A DNA stretch of 64,000 bases from Riptortus pedestris (GCA_019009955.1 CM032230.1:18961501-19025500); one strand, 5' to 3'. Positions 34,040-45,257 are shown, numbered from the stretch's first letter. Translations and numbers: made by a program. Notes: generated by a model not told the origin, from the letters alone.

Positions 34040-34510
34040 GAATTAAAACATTTTAATATACATTTTTCATTGGTTAAAGCACATTCTGATAATTTTGGAA
34101 ATTCATTGGCCGATAGAGCTGCTAAGTCTGCTTCAAAAATTTCCCAATTACCAGAATGTTACATTAAAATCTCCAAAGCCCATGTAAAATATATGTTAAA
34201 ACTCATCTAATTAAGTAATGGGCGACAACTAATGAAGGACATCTAAAACCTTTTCGTTTCAAACATAAAAACATATTTCAACTACATTAAATTCTTACTT
34301 CCAACGATTCAACATAAAAAACAACAATATTAACCCCTATGATTACACAACTCCAAATACAAGTCAACACCTAATATACGATTGCAGACTATTGAACGAC
34401 AAAAATTAAAACAAGACATTGAAAAAAATTAAAGACAAATTTCCAATGGACGAAGACAAGTTATTTTTAAAATATAATAATGCTTTTAAAACAGAACATG
34501 ATTTTAATAG
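34040..34510 (+). pseudogene. LINE ORF2 fragment: RNase H end and C-terminal tail
   Basis: Around 34060-34210 the frame reads IHFSLVKAHSDNFGNSLADR, the RNase H motif normally W.KAH.G..GNE.AD with the catalytic-type Asp of LAD retained. This places the element among RNase H-bearing LINEs (I/R1/LOA-like). After a stop and shifts, 34360-34400 reads QHLIYDCRLLND, the usual C-terminal H...C tail, followed by an 84-codon ORF from 34419 that belongs to the same tail. Reverse transcriptase and endonuclease are missing. Confidence 0.7.
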
Positions 34511-34695
34511 GTTAAATACTTATGGATATTCAATATATCTTTTCTCCTTTTTCTATTTCAAGACAAATAAATTTCTCTTCATATTTTTATTTAACATTAT
34601 TTTGTTTATTATTTATATACATATAACTCATATTCTTGAAATAATACATATATATACATATATTATATTCTAATACACTACAAATGCATGTGTGA

Positions 34696-34917
34696 GGGGC
34701 TCAGGTTAGCCATGCGAGTTAAAGCGTTGACCTTTATCTCACATGGTAAACCTAGAGTGGCGAGTTCGATTCTTGCCTGGGCAAAGGAAATTATTTAGTG
34801 ACGAAATTCATTAAATAACGTCCTAAAATCCCACCCTGGCTAGAAAAGGGTGGTAACCTGTAGATAACCCGTCCCAATTAGCCTAAGTTGCAAAAAGTGG
34901 ACGTTAATAAATAATAA
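34696..34917 (+). mobile_element. tRNA-derived SINE, best copy
   Basis: Head of about 95 bp with box A-like TTAGCCATGCGAGTTAAAGCG and box B GAGTTCGATTC (34762-34772). A family-specific body follows (GTGACGAAATTCATTAAATAAC, CACCCTGGCTAGAAAAGG, GTAGATAACCCGTCCC) and an AATAATAA tail. AAATGCATGTG occurs on both sides (34682-34692 and about 34919-34929), a target-site duplication that proves retrotransposition into the LINE tail. Box positions fit an RNA polymerase III promoter; no functional tRNA is encoded. Confidence 0.88.
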
Positions 34918-35034
34918 TAAATGCATGTGATATGGTAACTTGCATGGTACAATGAAGAAACCAATAAACGGCCTTCTTATAGGGTTTCTATAGGAAGGAA
35001 AAAAATAAAAATTGTATATATATATATTAAATTA

Positions 35035-35252
35035 TTCAGTATTACGATGATATTTACATTTTTTAGTTTTCGGGCTTCCGTAAACCCCCACTCCTACTCT
35101 TCTCATATTAACAAGCTGTTATATCATTAGCACTCTATTTAAATCCGAAATATAATGTTCTCATTAAAATATTACGTTTTCAGATATATCCAAATACTTA
35201 GCGCACGTTGAAAATCATCGTTATTTACGCAGCCTCTTCGCAAAGGTTTTTT
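35035..35252 (+). mobile_element. A-family 3' body fragment
   Basis: Begins near the ATATTTACATTTTTTAG segment, passes GTAAACCCCCACTCCTACTC, and ends with a degraded 3' tip (AAAATCATCGTTATTTACGC). Confidence 0.65.
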
Positions 35253-35346
35253 TTATTTATTCTGTATATCTTATTTTAAAATAATAAATAAATTAAAACT
35301 TCTTTTTTAAAAGATGAAAGATGAATCAAGTCTTTTTGAGTACCCA

Positions 35347-35349
<3 letters not shown>

Positions 35350-35420
<71 letters not shown>
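35350..35420. repeat. (AT)n microsatellite
   Basis: A 71-bp (AT)n directly before the third mariner relic, so again at a TA target. Confidence 0.9.
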
Positions 35421-35421
<1 letters not shown>

Positions 35422-35424
<3 letters not shown>

Positions 35425-36245
35425 CGGGTGGATAAAAAGGTATGATTCGGTTTTAAAGGGATGTAAAACAAAAACAACTCAACTTACCAAAATTATCTTT
35501 GTAATTAATAAATCAGTACATAAACTAGTTTTTTACACTAAGTTATAAATATAGTATCTGAAAGATGATGGCCGTTAACAGCGATGCACTCTTGAAGGCG
35601 ATTTCTGAAGTTTTCGTCAGCTCTTCTGCATATTTCGATGGGCATTGCCGTAACTTCCTCCATGATTCTTTCCTTAAGTTCTTCTAGGGTATGTGGACGG
35701 AAAAACCTTTTCCTTTAGGTATCCCCAAAGGGAAAAGTCACAAATGCTCAAAACTGGTGAGCGCGCAGGCCACTCCACGTCACCCCTGGCGGAGTCGAGG
35801 CGCAGTGGGAGCATTTGCCTCCTAGCTGTGAAATCCTAGCTGTGTGGGATGTTGCCCCGTCCTGTTGGAACTAAATATCCCCCAGATTAATGGCTTCACT
35901 TAATTCTTCCACCTGAGGTTCAAAAAACTCTTCTAACATTGTCACACAACGCTCAGCAGTGACAGTGATGGTTCGCCCATTTTCCTCAAAAAAGTAAGGA
36001 CCAATAATCCCGAACTGGGATACTGCGCACCATACAGTCACTTTAGTGGAGTGAAGTGGCCTCTGGTGAATTTCCCTTGGGTTTTCATTAGCCCAATATC
36101 GAAAATTCTGCTTATTAACAGCTCCACACAGGTTGAAAATGGCCTCGTCACTGCTGAAAAATGTTGAATTTGCTGGAATTCTCTCCAACATTTCGTGGCA
36201 GCAGTTTAAACGATTTTCGAAGTCACGAGGAATCAGCTCTTGAAC
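35422..36245 (-). pseudogene. DD41D-type transposase relic, second copy
   Basis: Related to the element at 16997-18185 but a different, more decayed lineage. The clear part (36191-35871) has FFSSDEAIFNLCGAVNKQNF with the first Asp, PREIHQRPLHSTKVTVWCA, and the IIGPYFFEENG segment. Downstream, the second-Asp motif is destroyed by a shift (near 35870) and the C-terminal helix can be read in pieces to about 35560. The N-terminal HTH half is absent. The left end (ACCGGGTGGATAAAAAGG at 35423) may be its terminal repeat; the right end is lost. Confidence 0.75.
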
Positions 36246-36707
36246 TATATTAATAACATACTTATAGTTAATAGCTTATTTTATGAAAGTCCTATTGAAG
36301 TATACAATTCAATGCTTAATTAATTATACATTTAATGCCAAGTGTGTTCATACTCATTTCTATTTCTGTTTAATAATTACAAATTCACCACTCCTATGAC
36401 TCATGTTAAATTAAAGATTTGGGCGGTTAATAAAGCCACTAGGAATACTAGAACTGAAGATAAGGCGCAAAAAATATTTTCAAGATTCTTCCTTGTTATG
36501 AATTGGATCCAAAAATAGATGGCTTCCTTGGCCAATTAATCGTTTACTTTAATTGTGTCCTATTCACATTTTCTGTATCTTGAATAATGATAGAGTTTTA
36601 TTTTTGTTTGATCCACGTAGTAACCACATCCACTTAATGCAAATGACCTGAGCCTTCTAATGCCAAATTACTTGTTGTTGCTTTTCAATGTGTGTTGCAA
36701 AGGAAGA
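36246..36707. other. Unassigned spacer
   Basis: No gene or repeat recognised. Confidence 0.4.
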
Positions 36708-37150
36708 AAATCCGTCACGCAGGGGCGGCGTGAATTAAGTAGATTTCTCATGTGCTGGTATTACACACTACTGATTTCAGTTTAACTTGAAGATTCTATA
36801 ACATTTTATGATGCGGCTCACAATAATAGAGATATTTTAATTTTCCGAATTCTCCTCCCCCTCTAAATCCACCCGTCCGATTCTATCAATCATAAATATG
36901 ATCTTTTGTGTTGAATGAAATTGGTAAATATCGAGCATGGAATAGATCAAATAAAGATTTTTCAAACAAAAAGTTAAAACGTTAATTGATAACGTCACCA
37001 TTGAACGAATTTGGAAGTATCTCGCATATTGATGGTCCAATAGAAACAATATTTGGTATTTGGGCTTAGAATATTGAGGCTCATATAAGAGTTTATTTTT
37101 ATTACGGCATGAGTAGGAGTGGCGGTTTGCTGAAAGCTGACTAAAAATTT
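36708..37150 (-). mobile_element. A-family 3' region and body, minus strand
   Basis: AATCCGTCACGCAGGGGCGG at 36709, AGTAGATTTCTCATGTGCTGG, the CTCCTCCCCCTCTAAATCC segment near 36850 and GAGTAGGAGTGGCGGTTTGC near 37110. A 5' block of the same orientation lies at 38010-38137, on the far side of an LTR and AT tracts, so the two may be one disrupted copy. Confidence 0.65.
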
Positions 37151-37384
37151 CATTGATGGTAAACTGAACTAAAAATTTCATTGATGGTAGATGAAAGAAA
37201 TGGCTCGCTTCCACTGTAACAATTTATTAAAACGATCAAGCGTTCTCGATGGAGTGCATCATCATTAGTGCCGTGTAACTGTGTGCCAGTAGGTTATGGC
37301 AGGTTGAGCTTACCGAGCTTCCATATTCTTACTTGGTATTCTGGCAGGTGGCTTGTAATGTAGATTGATGGTGTAATTCGAATT

Positions 37385-37387
<3 letters not shown>

Positions 37388-37441
<54 letters not shown>
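37388..37441. repeat. (AT)n, left flank of an LTR
   Basis: About 54 bp of (AT)n immediately 5' of the LTR. Confidence 0.9.
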
Positions 37442-37444
<3 letters not shown>

Positions 37445-38008
37445 GTTGCGAAAATTAAATACTTGAAAAAATTGGACAGATCTTCACGTGTTTGGGGAGT
37501 TACAGATCAGAGGGTACCGTTAATGGTCGCGCCCCTACTAGTCCCTTCCAGCCCCTGGAAGAGTCTCGGCCTCATCCTTTGATGTTTTCCGCTCCTTTAT
37601 ATAAGCGCCTTTTCTACAGTCAGTTTATTCTCAGCTGTCTTGATGGTCACATCAGTGCTACAGTATGACAGTGCAGTGCGGTAAAGTGTTTATATAAGAA
37701 GAACAGTGTTGTGCCGTGACTATATAAGTAACATTATACATTATACATTATATTAAGACAGTGCATTGTCCTCTTTTTGTGAAGTTCAGTGACCGTAAGT
37801 GAATTATTGGACTGTGTAGTAACTAGAACAGTGACGCTATCAGTGCATACTGTGAATAGTAATTAAGAATAATTAACCAAGCGTTTTGTGCATTGTTAAA
37901 TAAATTGTGCAGTGATAAAAACTGTGAGACTTGTGTGTGTTTATTTTTGCAATCCAAATGAACACTTATTAACAATGTTTATTACTGGTTTTGTAATAAA
38001 ACGTAACT
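37442..38008 (+). mobile_element. Solo LTR, best complete copy
   Basis: About 567 bp from TGTTGCGAAAATTAAATAC to AATAAAACGTAAC; the ends are roughly inverted (TGTTGCG / CGTAAC). A TATA-like TTATATAAGC is at 37597 and an AATAAA-type poly-A signal near 37902. AT repeats lie on both sides, consistent with the preference of some Gypsy-group integrases for TA-rich targets. There is no coding sequence, so Gypsy assignment is inference. Five copies of this LTR occur in the window and none carries an internal region. Confidence 0.75.
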
Positions 38009-38009
38009 A

Positions 38010-38137
38010 TATATATATATATAAAACTAGGTAGGATCATTGAACATTTGAAGAAATTTTTCGAATATCGTGTCATGAGTATTACCTCAATAAGTGATTA
38101 CTCTTCCATAGGGGAAAAATCTGCCAATAAGCCTGAT
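38010..38137 (-). mobile_element. A-family 5' block, minus strand
   Basis: Short (TA)n, GGTAGGATCATTGAACATTTG, TTTTTCGAATATCGTGTCATGAG and a diverged tip near 38110-38130. Confidence 0.65.
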
Positions 38138-38339
38138 CACCGCAAAATAAGGAGTTAAGCGTGGCAAAGTATGAATACTCTGCTACTGTAATAAGAACCT
38201 GATCTGAAGTTACCATTTGGGTGTCAAAATATACTTAATCTCATGGCAGAATCAATGGAACGGTAATACTTCCTATCCAGTTATTACGAACTTGGGTCTT
38301 GTGTGAATATTCAGCTGCAGTAGTTACAGAGTAAAATCT

Positions 38340-38401
<62 letters not shown>

Positions 38402-38990
38402 CATACGCTGGTTAGTTTTATTTTTCAATTGCTCACTCTAATTATTATATTGTAAGCAAATCTTCTATTTACGGCTAGAGATTTTTTTTAGTTGTTGCAC
38501 ATATTTCAGAGTCTTAATATGATTTTTCGATTGAATTAACTAAATATAACATTTCAATTGTCTTCTGGAGGCTGAAATCGAAGACCATTGTTAATGAAAT
38601 CGGCTTTTAATAGTTATTTATTTAGGATATCCTTTAGGACCTTCCCCCCATTATCAGTTCACAGTTATAAAATCAATATATTCTATGAACTCGTGTTGAC
38701 TTGACTTTAAGTTTCTTGACTACATATGTGGGAACCAAACGGCATACGACTGGTTAAAACAGACATGTTACTTACAATGCTGTGCTTCAGGACTATAATT
38801 TACGAAAAGGCTCAGTAAAGGCTTTACAACCTGTCTATGAAAAATTGATAATTGTTCAAAATTGTAGCTGTGTACTGATTGAGGTGAGAAGGCAATGAAA
38901 ATATGCAAAATGAATATTCAAATGACATTTTTTTAGCCCTCAATTTCTTTTATTTTTTGTTTTAAATAGTACTCGGGTTAGCCATGTGAG
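38138..38990. other. Unassigned spacer with (AT)n
   Basis: (AT)n at 38343-38397. At 38973-38990 a short GGGTTAGCCATGTGAG is a SINE head remnant. No gene. Confidence 0.4.
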
Positions 38991-38994
38991 ACCC

Positions 38995-39468
38995 CTTAAC
39001 TGAGGTCCGTTCATAATTATATATTGGTCTGTTAACACTCTAGAGGTCGCAATATTTGTTTAGTCGTCACCAAACTCGGTATTTAATCGTTTTATGTAAA
39101 AAGAAAGATCAAGTTCGTTAACGGCTAAAATCGGACCAGTCTGCTAAAATGGGAATTTTTGAAAATTCGAAATATCTCCGTTACTATACGTTGGATGGAA
39201 AAATACTATAGAATCAATCTTATTGCAAATTGAATTTACTATAAATAATGTTATATACATTTATTCTCTATCTTGAATATTAACCGAGATATTAGCATTT
39301 TTATTAAGTGTGTGTGCGGCTATTGCCAGAAGTTTCTGTATTAGTTCGGCTGTTTCCGTAACTGTTTGGCACTCGTTTAACCTAATTTTTCTCCTCTGTA
39401 GATTTGTATATTGTAAATCGTCACGTGAGAAATCTGCTTAGTTTACGCAGCCCCTGCGTGACGGACTT
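38995..39468 (+). mobile_element. A-family, short subfamily
   Basis: Body start GGTCTGTTAACACTCTAGAGG at 39024 through TTAACCGAGATATTAGC, then the subfamily-specific segment (TTAAGTGTGTGTGCGGCTA, GTTTCCGTAACTGTTTGGC). It ends with an intact 3' end: GAAATCTGCTTAGTTTACGC at 39430 and CAGCCCCTGCGTGACGGAC to 39466. Confidence 0.75.
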
Positions 39469-39477
39469 TGTTTATTG

Positions 39478-39691
39478 TTTATTATTATCTACGCCCACTT
39501 TATGCTACTAGGCTAATCGGGACGGGTTACCTGCAGGTTACCGCCCTTTTCTAGCCAGGGTGGTACTAAGGAGTTTATTTAATGAGTCCATCACTAAATA
39601 AATTTCCACTGCCCAGGGCGGGAATAAAACCCGCCACTCAAGGTCTACCACGCCAGATTAGGACCAACGCACGAACTCGCCTGAGCCCCGA
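39478..39691 (-). mobile_element. tRNA-derived SINE, nearly complete
   Basis: Tail TTATTATTATCTACGCCCAC, body TAGCCAGGGTGGTACTAAGG, and head with box B reversed (CGGGAATAAAACCCG, degraded) ending in GCCTGAGCCCC. A plus-strand SINE 3' piece (39692-39778, TTAGTGACGCACTTATTTAATG, TGGCTAGAAAAGG) follows directly. Confidence 0.75.
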
Positions 39692-39778
39692 TATATTTAG
39701 TGACGCACTTATTTAATGAAACCCCTAGACCATTCTGGCTAGAAAAGGGTGTGTTTACCTGTTGATAACCCGTGTCAT
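39692..39778 (+). mobile_element. SINE 3' piece
   Basis: Headless fragment of the same SINE family, inverted relative to its neighbour. Confidence 0.6.
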
Positions 39779-40046
39779 TCATTTCAAACATCGTCTTCGT
39801 ACCTTTTCCTCCACCTAGATTCGCAGAGGTATGAATCTAATAATTCACGATTTGAACCAACTTCGATTTTATATTTTCGATAATGATAATTCTTTCATAA
39901 TTTAATAATTACTATTTATTCTAATGTATAATAGATATTCAATGAATATTTGAACATGGAACCATGTACCTCCTTGTATTCCAAATTACGACTCACCTTT
40001 ATTAATGGATTTGCCATTCGAATAAAGTTTGTCATCTTACATTTTT

Positions 40047-40676
40047 AGCAGATTTCCCTTAAGGGAAATCAGCTATTGAGGTCGTACTCATGACGCGAGT
40101 TTTGAAAAATTTCCTCAAATGTCCATCGATCCTACCCAGGAGATGACGAAAATGAGGTCCGTTCAAAATTATATATATATTTGTCTGTTAACGCTCTAGC
40201 GGTCGCAATTTTTGTTTGATCGTTACCAAACTTCATATTTAAGCGTTTTACGTAAAAAGAGAGATCAAGTTCGTTAATGGCCTAAATCGGACCATTGGGA
40301 GGGGAGGGGAGTTTAGAGGGGGGGATTTTTGAAAATTCAAAATATCTCCATTATTATGCGTCGGATCGAAATATTGTATAGAATAAATCTTATTGTAAAT
40401 TAAATTTACTATAAATATTGTTATATACATTAATTCACTATCTTGAATATTAACCGAGATATTAGCAGTTGTATTGTGTGGGTAGTCTACGGAACCCCGC
40501 CATGTTCCGGACTCTCCGCCGAGAGCTCTGGTGGCCGTTTCCAGAACTATTCGTCCCTCGTGAATAGGTTTAGAGATCCCTTCCTACTACAGCTGTTATT
40601 AGGCGGATTTCTCTATTGTAAAACTTCACGTGGGAAATCTGCTTAGTTTACGCAGCCCCTGCGTGACGGACTTTTT
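40047..40676 (+). mobile_element. A-family short subfamily, reference full-length copy
   Basis: About 630 bp with every landmark. The palindromic tip is at 40047-40074 (AGCAGATTTCCC-TTAA-GGGAAATC). The 5' block contains CATCGATCCTACCCAGGAGA, followed by a short AT tract near 40170-40180. The body start is at 40183 (TCTGTTAACGCTCTAGCGG). The subfamily segment CTCCGCCGAGAGCTC...TTCGTCCCTCGTGAATAGG lies near 40518-40567. The 3' subterminal inverted repeat GGGAAATCTGCT is at 40632-40643 and the hairpin ACGCAG-CCC-CTGCGT at 40650-40664, then GACGGACTTTTT. There is no ORF. The layout matches DINE-1/HINE elements. Confidence 0.85.
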
Positions 40677-40921
40677 CACTTGATGATGGGATTCACAATT
40701 ACTTTCTTTATGAATTAGTACATTTTCTTGTAATAAATAAGTGGCTGATAAAGCGAAGTCATGACATTATTAATTTTTTTCTACAATTAGGATATGATGA
40801 AAAAACCAGAATTAATAATATAACATTCATTATTCTAATTAAACTGTATTAATAAAAGTAACTGCCGGAGAAAAACGGAAAATGTCCAACAAGTTCAGCT
40901 GGATAAATAAAATAATATGAC

Positions 40922-41610
40922 AAAGTCTGTCACAGGCAGGTGCCGCGTAACCTAAGCAGATATCCCAGGAGCTGGTCTACTACTGTTCTTATTTCACCTC
41001 AAATTCTCCATTTCTATGTAAAAACCCGACGTGAAGTGGGCATGGGAGACACTGAATGCTGAAAACATTAATGTACTAATAACTTGCTTAATATTTGACT
41101 TTTTAAACAATGCATATTTACTAAAGTGGTAAAAATTAAAGAGTTTAACAAGATAGATTCTATAACATTTTACGATCCGACACATTACCACCCAGATATT
41201 TTTTAATTTTGGATTCCCCCCCCCCCACTATTAGAGCTCTGAATTCGTCCAACAACAAATATGACCTTAAATGCTGATTGAAAAGGTATCGAGTACGGTA
41301 TTGATCAAATAAACATTTTGGAGACAAGAGTGTAAAATGTAATTGGTGACTATGTATTTGCATTAATCTCTCAAAGTAAAAGATCAATCAAAACCATATT
41401 TGATATTTAACCTTGAAATGACGTGGGTCATGATATAACAGTTTATTTACATGATATGTGTAGGAGTGGGCGTCTACAGATGTTCGAAAACTTAAAATTA
41501 ATGCAAAACAAAATTAATTTTATAGGCTGTTTCGATCCAACGTATAGTAACAGATATTTCGGAATATCTTTCCTGTGGACCCCTTCTCCCCGATTTCGTC
41601 CTTAAAACAC
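40922..41610 (-). mobile_element. A-family, minus strand, no AT tract
   Basis: 3' end (GTCTGTCACAGGCAGGTGCC, CCTAAGCAGATATCCC) at 40923-40970, a body with GGATTCCCCCCCCCCCAC near 41210, the ATATGTGTAGGAGTGGGCG segment at 41453 and a second body part to about 41610. It is more diverged than most copies. Confidence 0.65.
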
Positions 41611-41753
41611 ATATATCGATTTTAGTAACGATGAAACAAAAGTTGCGACAGCTAGAGTGGTAAATGGCAAATAAATGTACATTCAGCTCCAAGAGAGTGG
41701 CTGGCCTGTATGTTTTCAATGCACACACATTCCATTGAAGGTGTTATTAACTT

Positions 41754-42560
41754 CAGCAGATTTCCAATAAAAATCACCTGTTGATGTCATAACTCATGAC
41801 GCGAATTTTGAAATATTTCCTCAAATGACCTCCTACCCAGATGACGAAAATGAGGTCCATTCATAATTTTATATATAACCCACACAATCTTAATTCGTTG
41901 CCACAATCAAACCAAAGTAGTTTTTGGTTTAAACTAATAATAAATAAGTTTTATTTGGAGATTTTCCTGAAGGGAATATATATATATATTTCCTCCCCCC
42001 TCCCTTAATTATTTATATATTTATCTGCAATTTTTGTTTCATCGTTGCCAAACTCGACATTTAGTCGTTTTACATAAAAAGAAAGATCAAGTTCGGTAAG
42101 GGCTGAAATCGGACCAAGGTGAGAAATTTAAAATTCGAGATATCTCTGTTACTATAAGTCGGATCCAAAAAGTGTATAGATTAAATCTTATTGCAAATTT
42201 AAGTTACTATAAACAATTGTTATATACATTTATTCTCTGGCTTTAATATTTTCATCCTTCAGCAAAACCCCACTTTTACTCCTGTTAAATAAACAATACA
42301 TTGTTATATAATGAACCGCGTTATTCGAAGCTTGAATACCAAATATTGTTTTTCAGGGACCTTTATTATATGAGATACATGAAAATAAGTCTGGTGACCC
42401 CCCCCCATCTTAAGTTCTTGGACAACTAAAATGGTTATAATTGATTGGGATAAAAATTATTCTGACATTTTTCTGTTACTGTTTTTCTTTTTATCTAGTA
42501 TTGGTCTTTACGAGGGAAATCTGCTTACTTTACGCAGCCCTTGCGTGACGGACTTTTTTC
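41754..42560 (+). mobile_element. A-family, full length, diverged
   Basis: TCAGCAGATTTCCAATAAAAATC tip, block with ACCTCCTACCCAGATGACG, an interruption of about 120 bp near 41880-42010, then the body from GCAATTTTTGTTTCATCG to GGGAAATCTGCTTACTTTACGC and CTTGCGTGACGGAC at about 42554. Confidence 0.75.
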
Positions 42561-43257
42561 GAAATTACTAAACTATATTTACTGTGCCAAATTCAAAAAT
42601 AAATTAATTATTGCAATTAATATTTACTAAAACCCCAAAGGTTGTTGAGAATAAGCATATATGGTATTATATACTATAATGTGATTCTGATTTTGTTTAA
42701 GTTTGCTTATAGTCAGTATGTATTTTTAAATCTATGCATTTATTGTATATTGTTTGGAAAACCAACAACAGTGCTTAGTAGTTATGTTTAGATATATTTT
42801 AAAATTGCGTCATTATAGTATAGATTTCAATTTAAAAATAATACAAGTATTTATTTTACTTAAATAACGATACCGCATCCATCGTCAAGTTTAGTGTTGG
42901 TCTGAAAAATATTAATAAAAATATATCGGGCCGTGCTCAGAAAATAAATAATAACCCTTTCACCCAATAAAACCTATGCCATGTGTATTGAGGAGAGGAG
43001 TGAAATTTTGTTTTTGGTCCAGTTCACTTTTTTCACCAATGAAAAGAATTTTCTCTGGAGCATACTTACTCCATATGTGGCGACATCATCGTTTAAGATT
43101 TTACGATTTAGACTGTATAATTATTTTTGATCAATACCAAACTGTAAGGTTGAAAGAGGACCAGGAAGTGTGAGTGAGAGAGAGAAAGAGTAAGTGGGAA
43201 GGGAGAATCGTTGATCGAAATGTTATTTTGAGTCTGATGGAAAATGTTTATGAAAGT
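42561..43257. other. Unassigned spacer
   Basis: No gene recognised; a 65-codon ORF at 42976 has no motif. Confidence 0.4.
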
Positions 43258-43737
43258 CCTTCAAACAGGAGCTGGGCTAACGAAGCAGATTTCCGAGGTG
43301 CGTCATGTATATGAATTTATCTCAAGACTTAGAAGTTCATTGAAAACAATATTTAATATTTAGGCTTGCCAACCCCTCAGAGCTGGACAGATAGATAGAA
43401 ATATTCTTCAACGGAAAGAAACGCAATTACTAAAACATATCTGAATATAACACATTTATTTTATTGAAAACTAGGTGCTATGTCCAGTACTGTAATTTAT
43501 AATGAGTGAGAATAATGTACTTCTCATTCACTCAAATTTTAGAATTCAGAAACAACAGAGGAGGGGGGGGGGGTCAACAGAAAGTATTTGCATATAACTA
43601 ATATTTGGTATTTAGGCTTCAAATAAAGTGCTTCATGATGTAACAGCTTATTTGTTAATATGACATGAGTAGGAGTAGAGGTTTACTAAAAGGCAAATTT
43701 CTCTGTAATATTCATATTAGAGAATATATTTATACAT
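43258..43737 (-). mobile_element. A-family 3' region and body, minus strand
   Basis: GGAGCTGGGCTAACGAAGC AGATTTCC at 43268, the CAGATAGATAGAAATATTC segment, TACTGTAATTTATAATGAG, a G-rich run at 43562-43574, and GAGTAGGAGTAGAGGTTTAC near 43668. Confidence 0.7.
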
Positions 43738-43781
43738 CCTAGCCATGCTACAGGAAACAAGCCCAGGAGAGGGCAACTTAA

Positions 43782-45031
43782 CCATCCGGTTAGGTACGGG
43801 TCATTTCCAAACGACTTTAGGCGCGGGTCACCTATGACGTGACTATAGAAAAATATGTTGGTAAAACTGCTTCTTAGGGCTTAAATAGAGACACATGAAT
43901 ATGTCTTACAACTATCAAAAATATTAATTCATTTCTGGTAACATTAAGCAATTTATGAACAATGAATTCTTTAGGTACTACTTACTTAGCTACTAGAAAA
44001 AATATAATAAAAAAAGTACAATAAGAATAGTTTAGAACTACTTAATCATTTGATTTCTGCAGGAATAACAAATACAAGAAAACATTTAAGATAGAAAAGG
44101 AAATTAAAACGTTTCACATCGAATCTTTTAGCCATTTAGTTCTGTACAGGTAGAGTCTCCGTCTCCGTCTCTTCTCTTATATCGTCGTTATTTCTCTTTG
44201 GCGTCCCTCTGCCTAGAAAATTCTGGCTCAGCGATTTTTATAAATTCGTTTCTACAGTGCACAATACTACTAATAATCGTCTCATCAAAGAACCAGCAGT
44301 CAAGTCCATTAGTAGTCTTCTTTGCCGCCCCTTTCTCTCCCGGAGGGTGCGTCAATAAATTTTGTTACGCCGAGGAAAATCCCCTCAAAACGGTCAACGA
44401 TCGTTCTGTTCACACTTCTCAATGCAACATATTTTTCGTGTGACTGCTCATCCTCCCCATCACTTCCCGATTTCACGTCACTTTATTCAGTCTCTTGAGT
44501 CAATACTCGGTACTTCCAGGCCGTCTTCAATTTCTGAATCTGTGTCGTTCTGTGTGTCATAATCTTCTTCGAAAGGATTCAGTAATGTGTGGTGGGGTCT
44601 ATTAATGCCATTTTGGTTACTGAAATCAAAAATATGTATTTCCTTGTCCATTTTTTCTGAAAAAAATGTTTTAAAAATGCATTGTTAGTCGCGGTCACCT
44701 CAGAGGCAAATTCCCTATTTTGTGGGTATTTTTAACTATTCAAATACAATTAATGCACTACAAACGTCATATGATAAATATGTCTAAGATAAATAGATTA
44801 AATATAGAAATAAAAGAAAATGAAATACTTACGACTTTGGTCGCGGTGTACCTGTGGGGTGATTTTAGCACAAGGAACGTACTGTGTAAAAACTTCGAAG
44901 GTCAAACCTATACTGCTTTGAGGAGGAAGGGAAGCTAGAAACATTGCTGGAGGCTGAAGTCGTTGGGTCAACTCAATCGGAAGCTATTGGAAAAACACCT
45001 CAAAGATGAGGACGCCGCGACTAACGGAGGG
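43782..45031 (-). mobile_element. piggyBac-type element, TTAA-flanked, degraded
   Basis: TTAA at 43778-43781 and 45032-45035. The ends start CCATCCGGTTAG (left) and CCCTCCGTTAG (right, minus strand), agreeing except for one mismatch and one indel. A GTTAGTCGCGGTCACC-like motif recurs near both ends and internally (43826, 44684, 44838, 45012-45027), as subterminal repeats do. The minus strand carries a transposase N-terminal remnant. Confidence 0.55.
44130..44655 (-). pseudogene. piggyBac transposase N-terminal remnant
   Basis: From an ATG at 44654 the frame reads an acidic N-terminus (FEEDYDTQNDTDSEIEDG) and then breaks. In other frames near 44340-44200 a stretch equivalent to the start of the piggyBac domain appears: CWFFDETIISSIVHC, then a (R/T)NEFIKIAEPEFSRQRDA-type helix and a TE-rich end. 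Several frameshifts and stops. The DDD catalytic core is absent. Plus-strand ORFs at 44198-44562 are antisense shadows. Confidence 0.5.
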
Positions 45032-45257
45032 TTAACCGAATACTTAGTCAAGGACACGCAACAAATTTGTGTGGGAGGGGGTTACGATAAACCAACTAGG
45101 CTTGTTTGTCCAAGGTCAACTTCACAGTCGCCCGAAGATCGCAGAAAGTATCCTGCTGTCCAAAGAGGTTATAATTTTGGTGGGAAAATCATGGGCACCG
45201 CCATTTTTACTACTTATTTGCGCCAGAATCCCCATATTCTATCTACTAAAGAAATTC

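Larger units (their letters stand above)
33985..35003 (+). mobile_element. LINE 3' end, split by a SINE
   Basis: Contains the RNase H and C-terminal coding remnant of a LINE (see the pseudogene entry). A 3' tail resumes after the SINE: CAATAAACGGCCTTCTTATA, a stem-loop with TTTCTATAGGAAGG, and an A-rich end near 35000. A similar tail (AATAAACTCCCTTCC ... CAGGAAGG) occurs at 48250-48288. Confidence 0.65.

Noticed and set aside
34696..34790. Possible tRNA gene
   Set aside because: Box A and B are present, but the sequence cannot fold as a functional tRNA and continues into a SINE body with target duplication.
31429..35548. Several ORFs with YIYIYI stretches
   Set aside because: (AT)n has no stop codon in two frames, so ORFs extend through it by chance.
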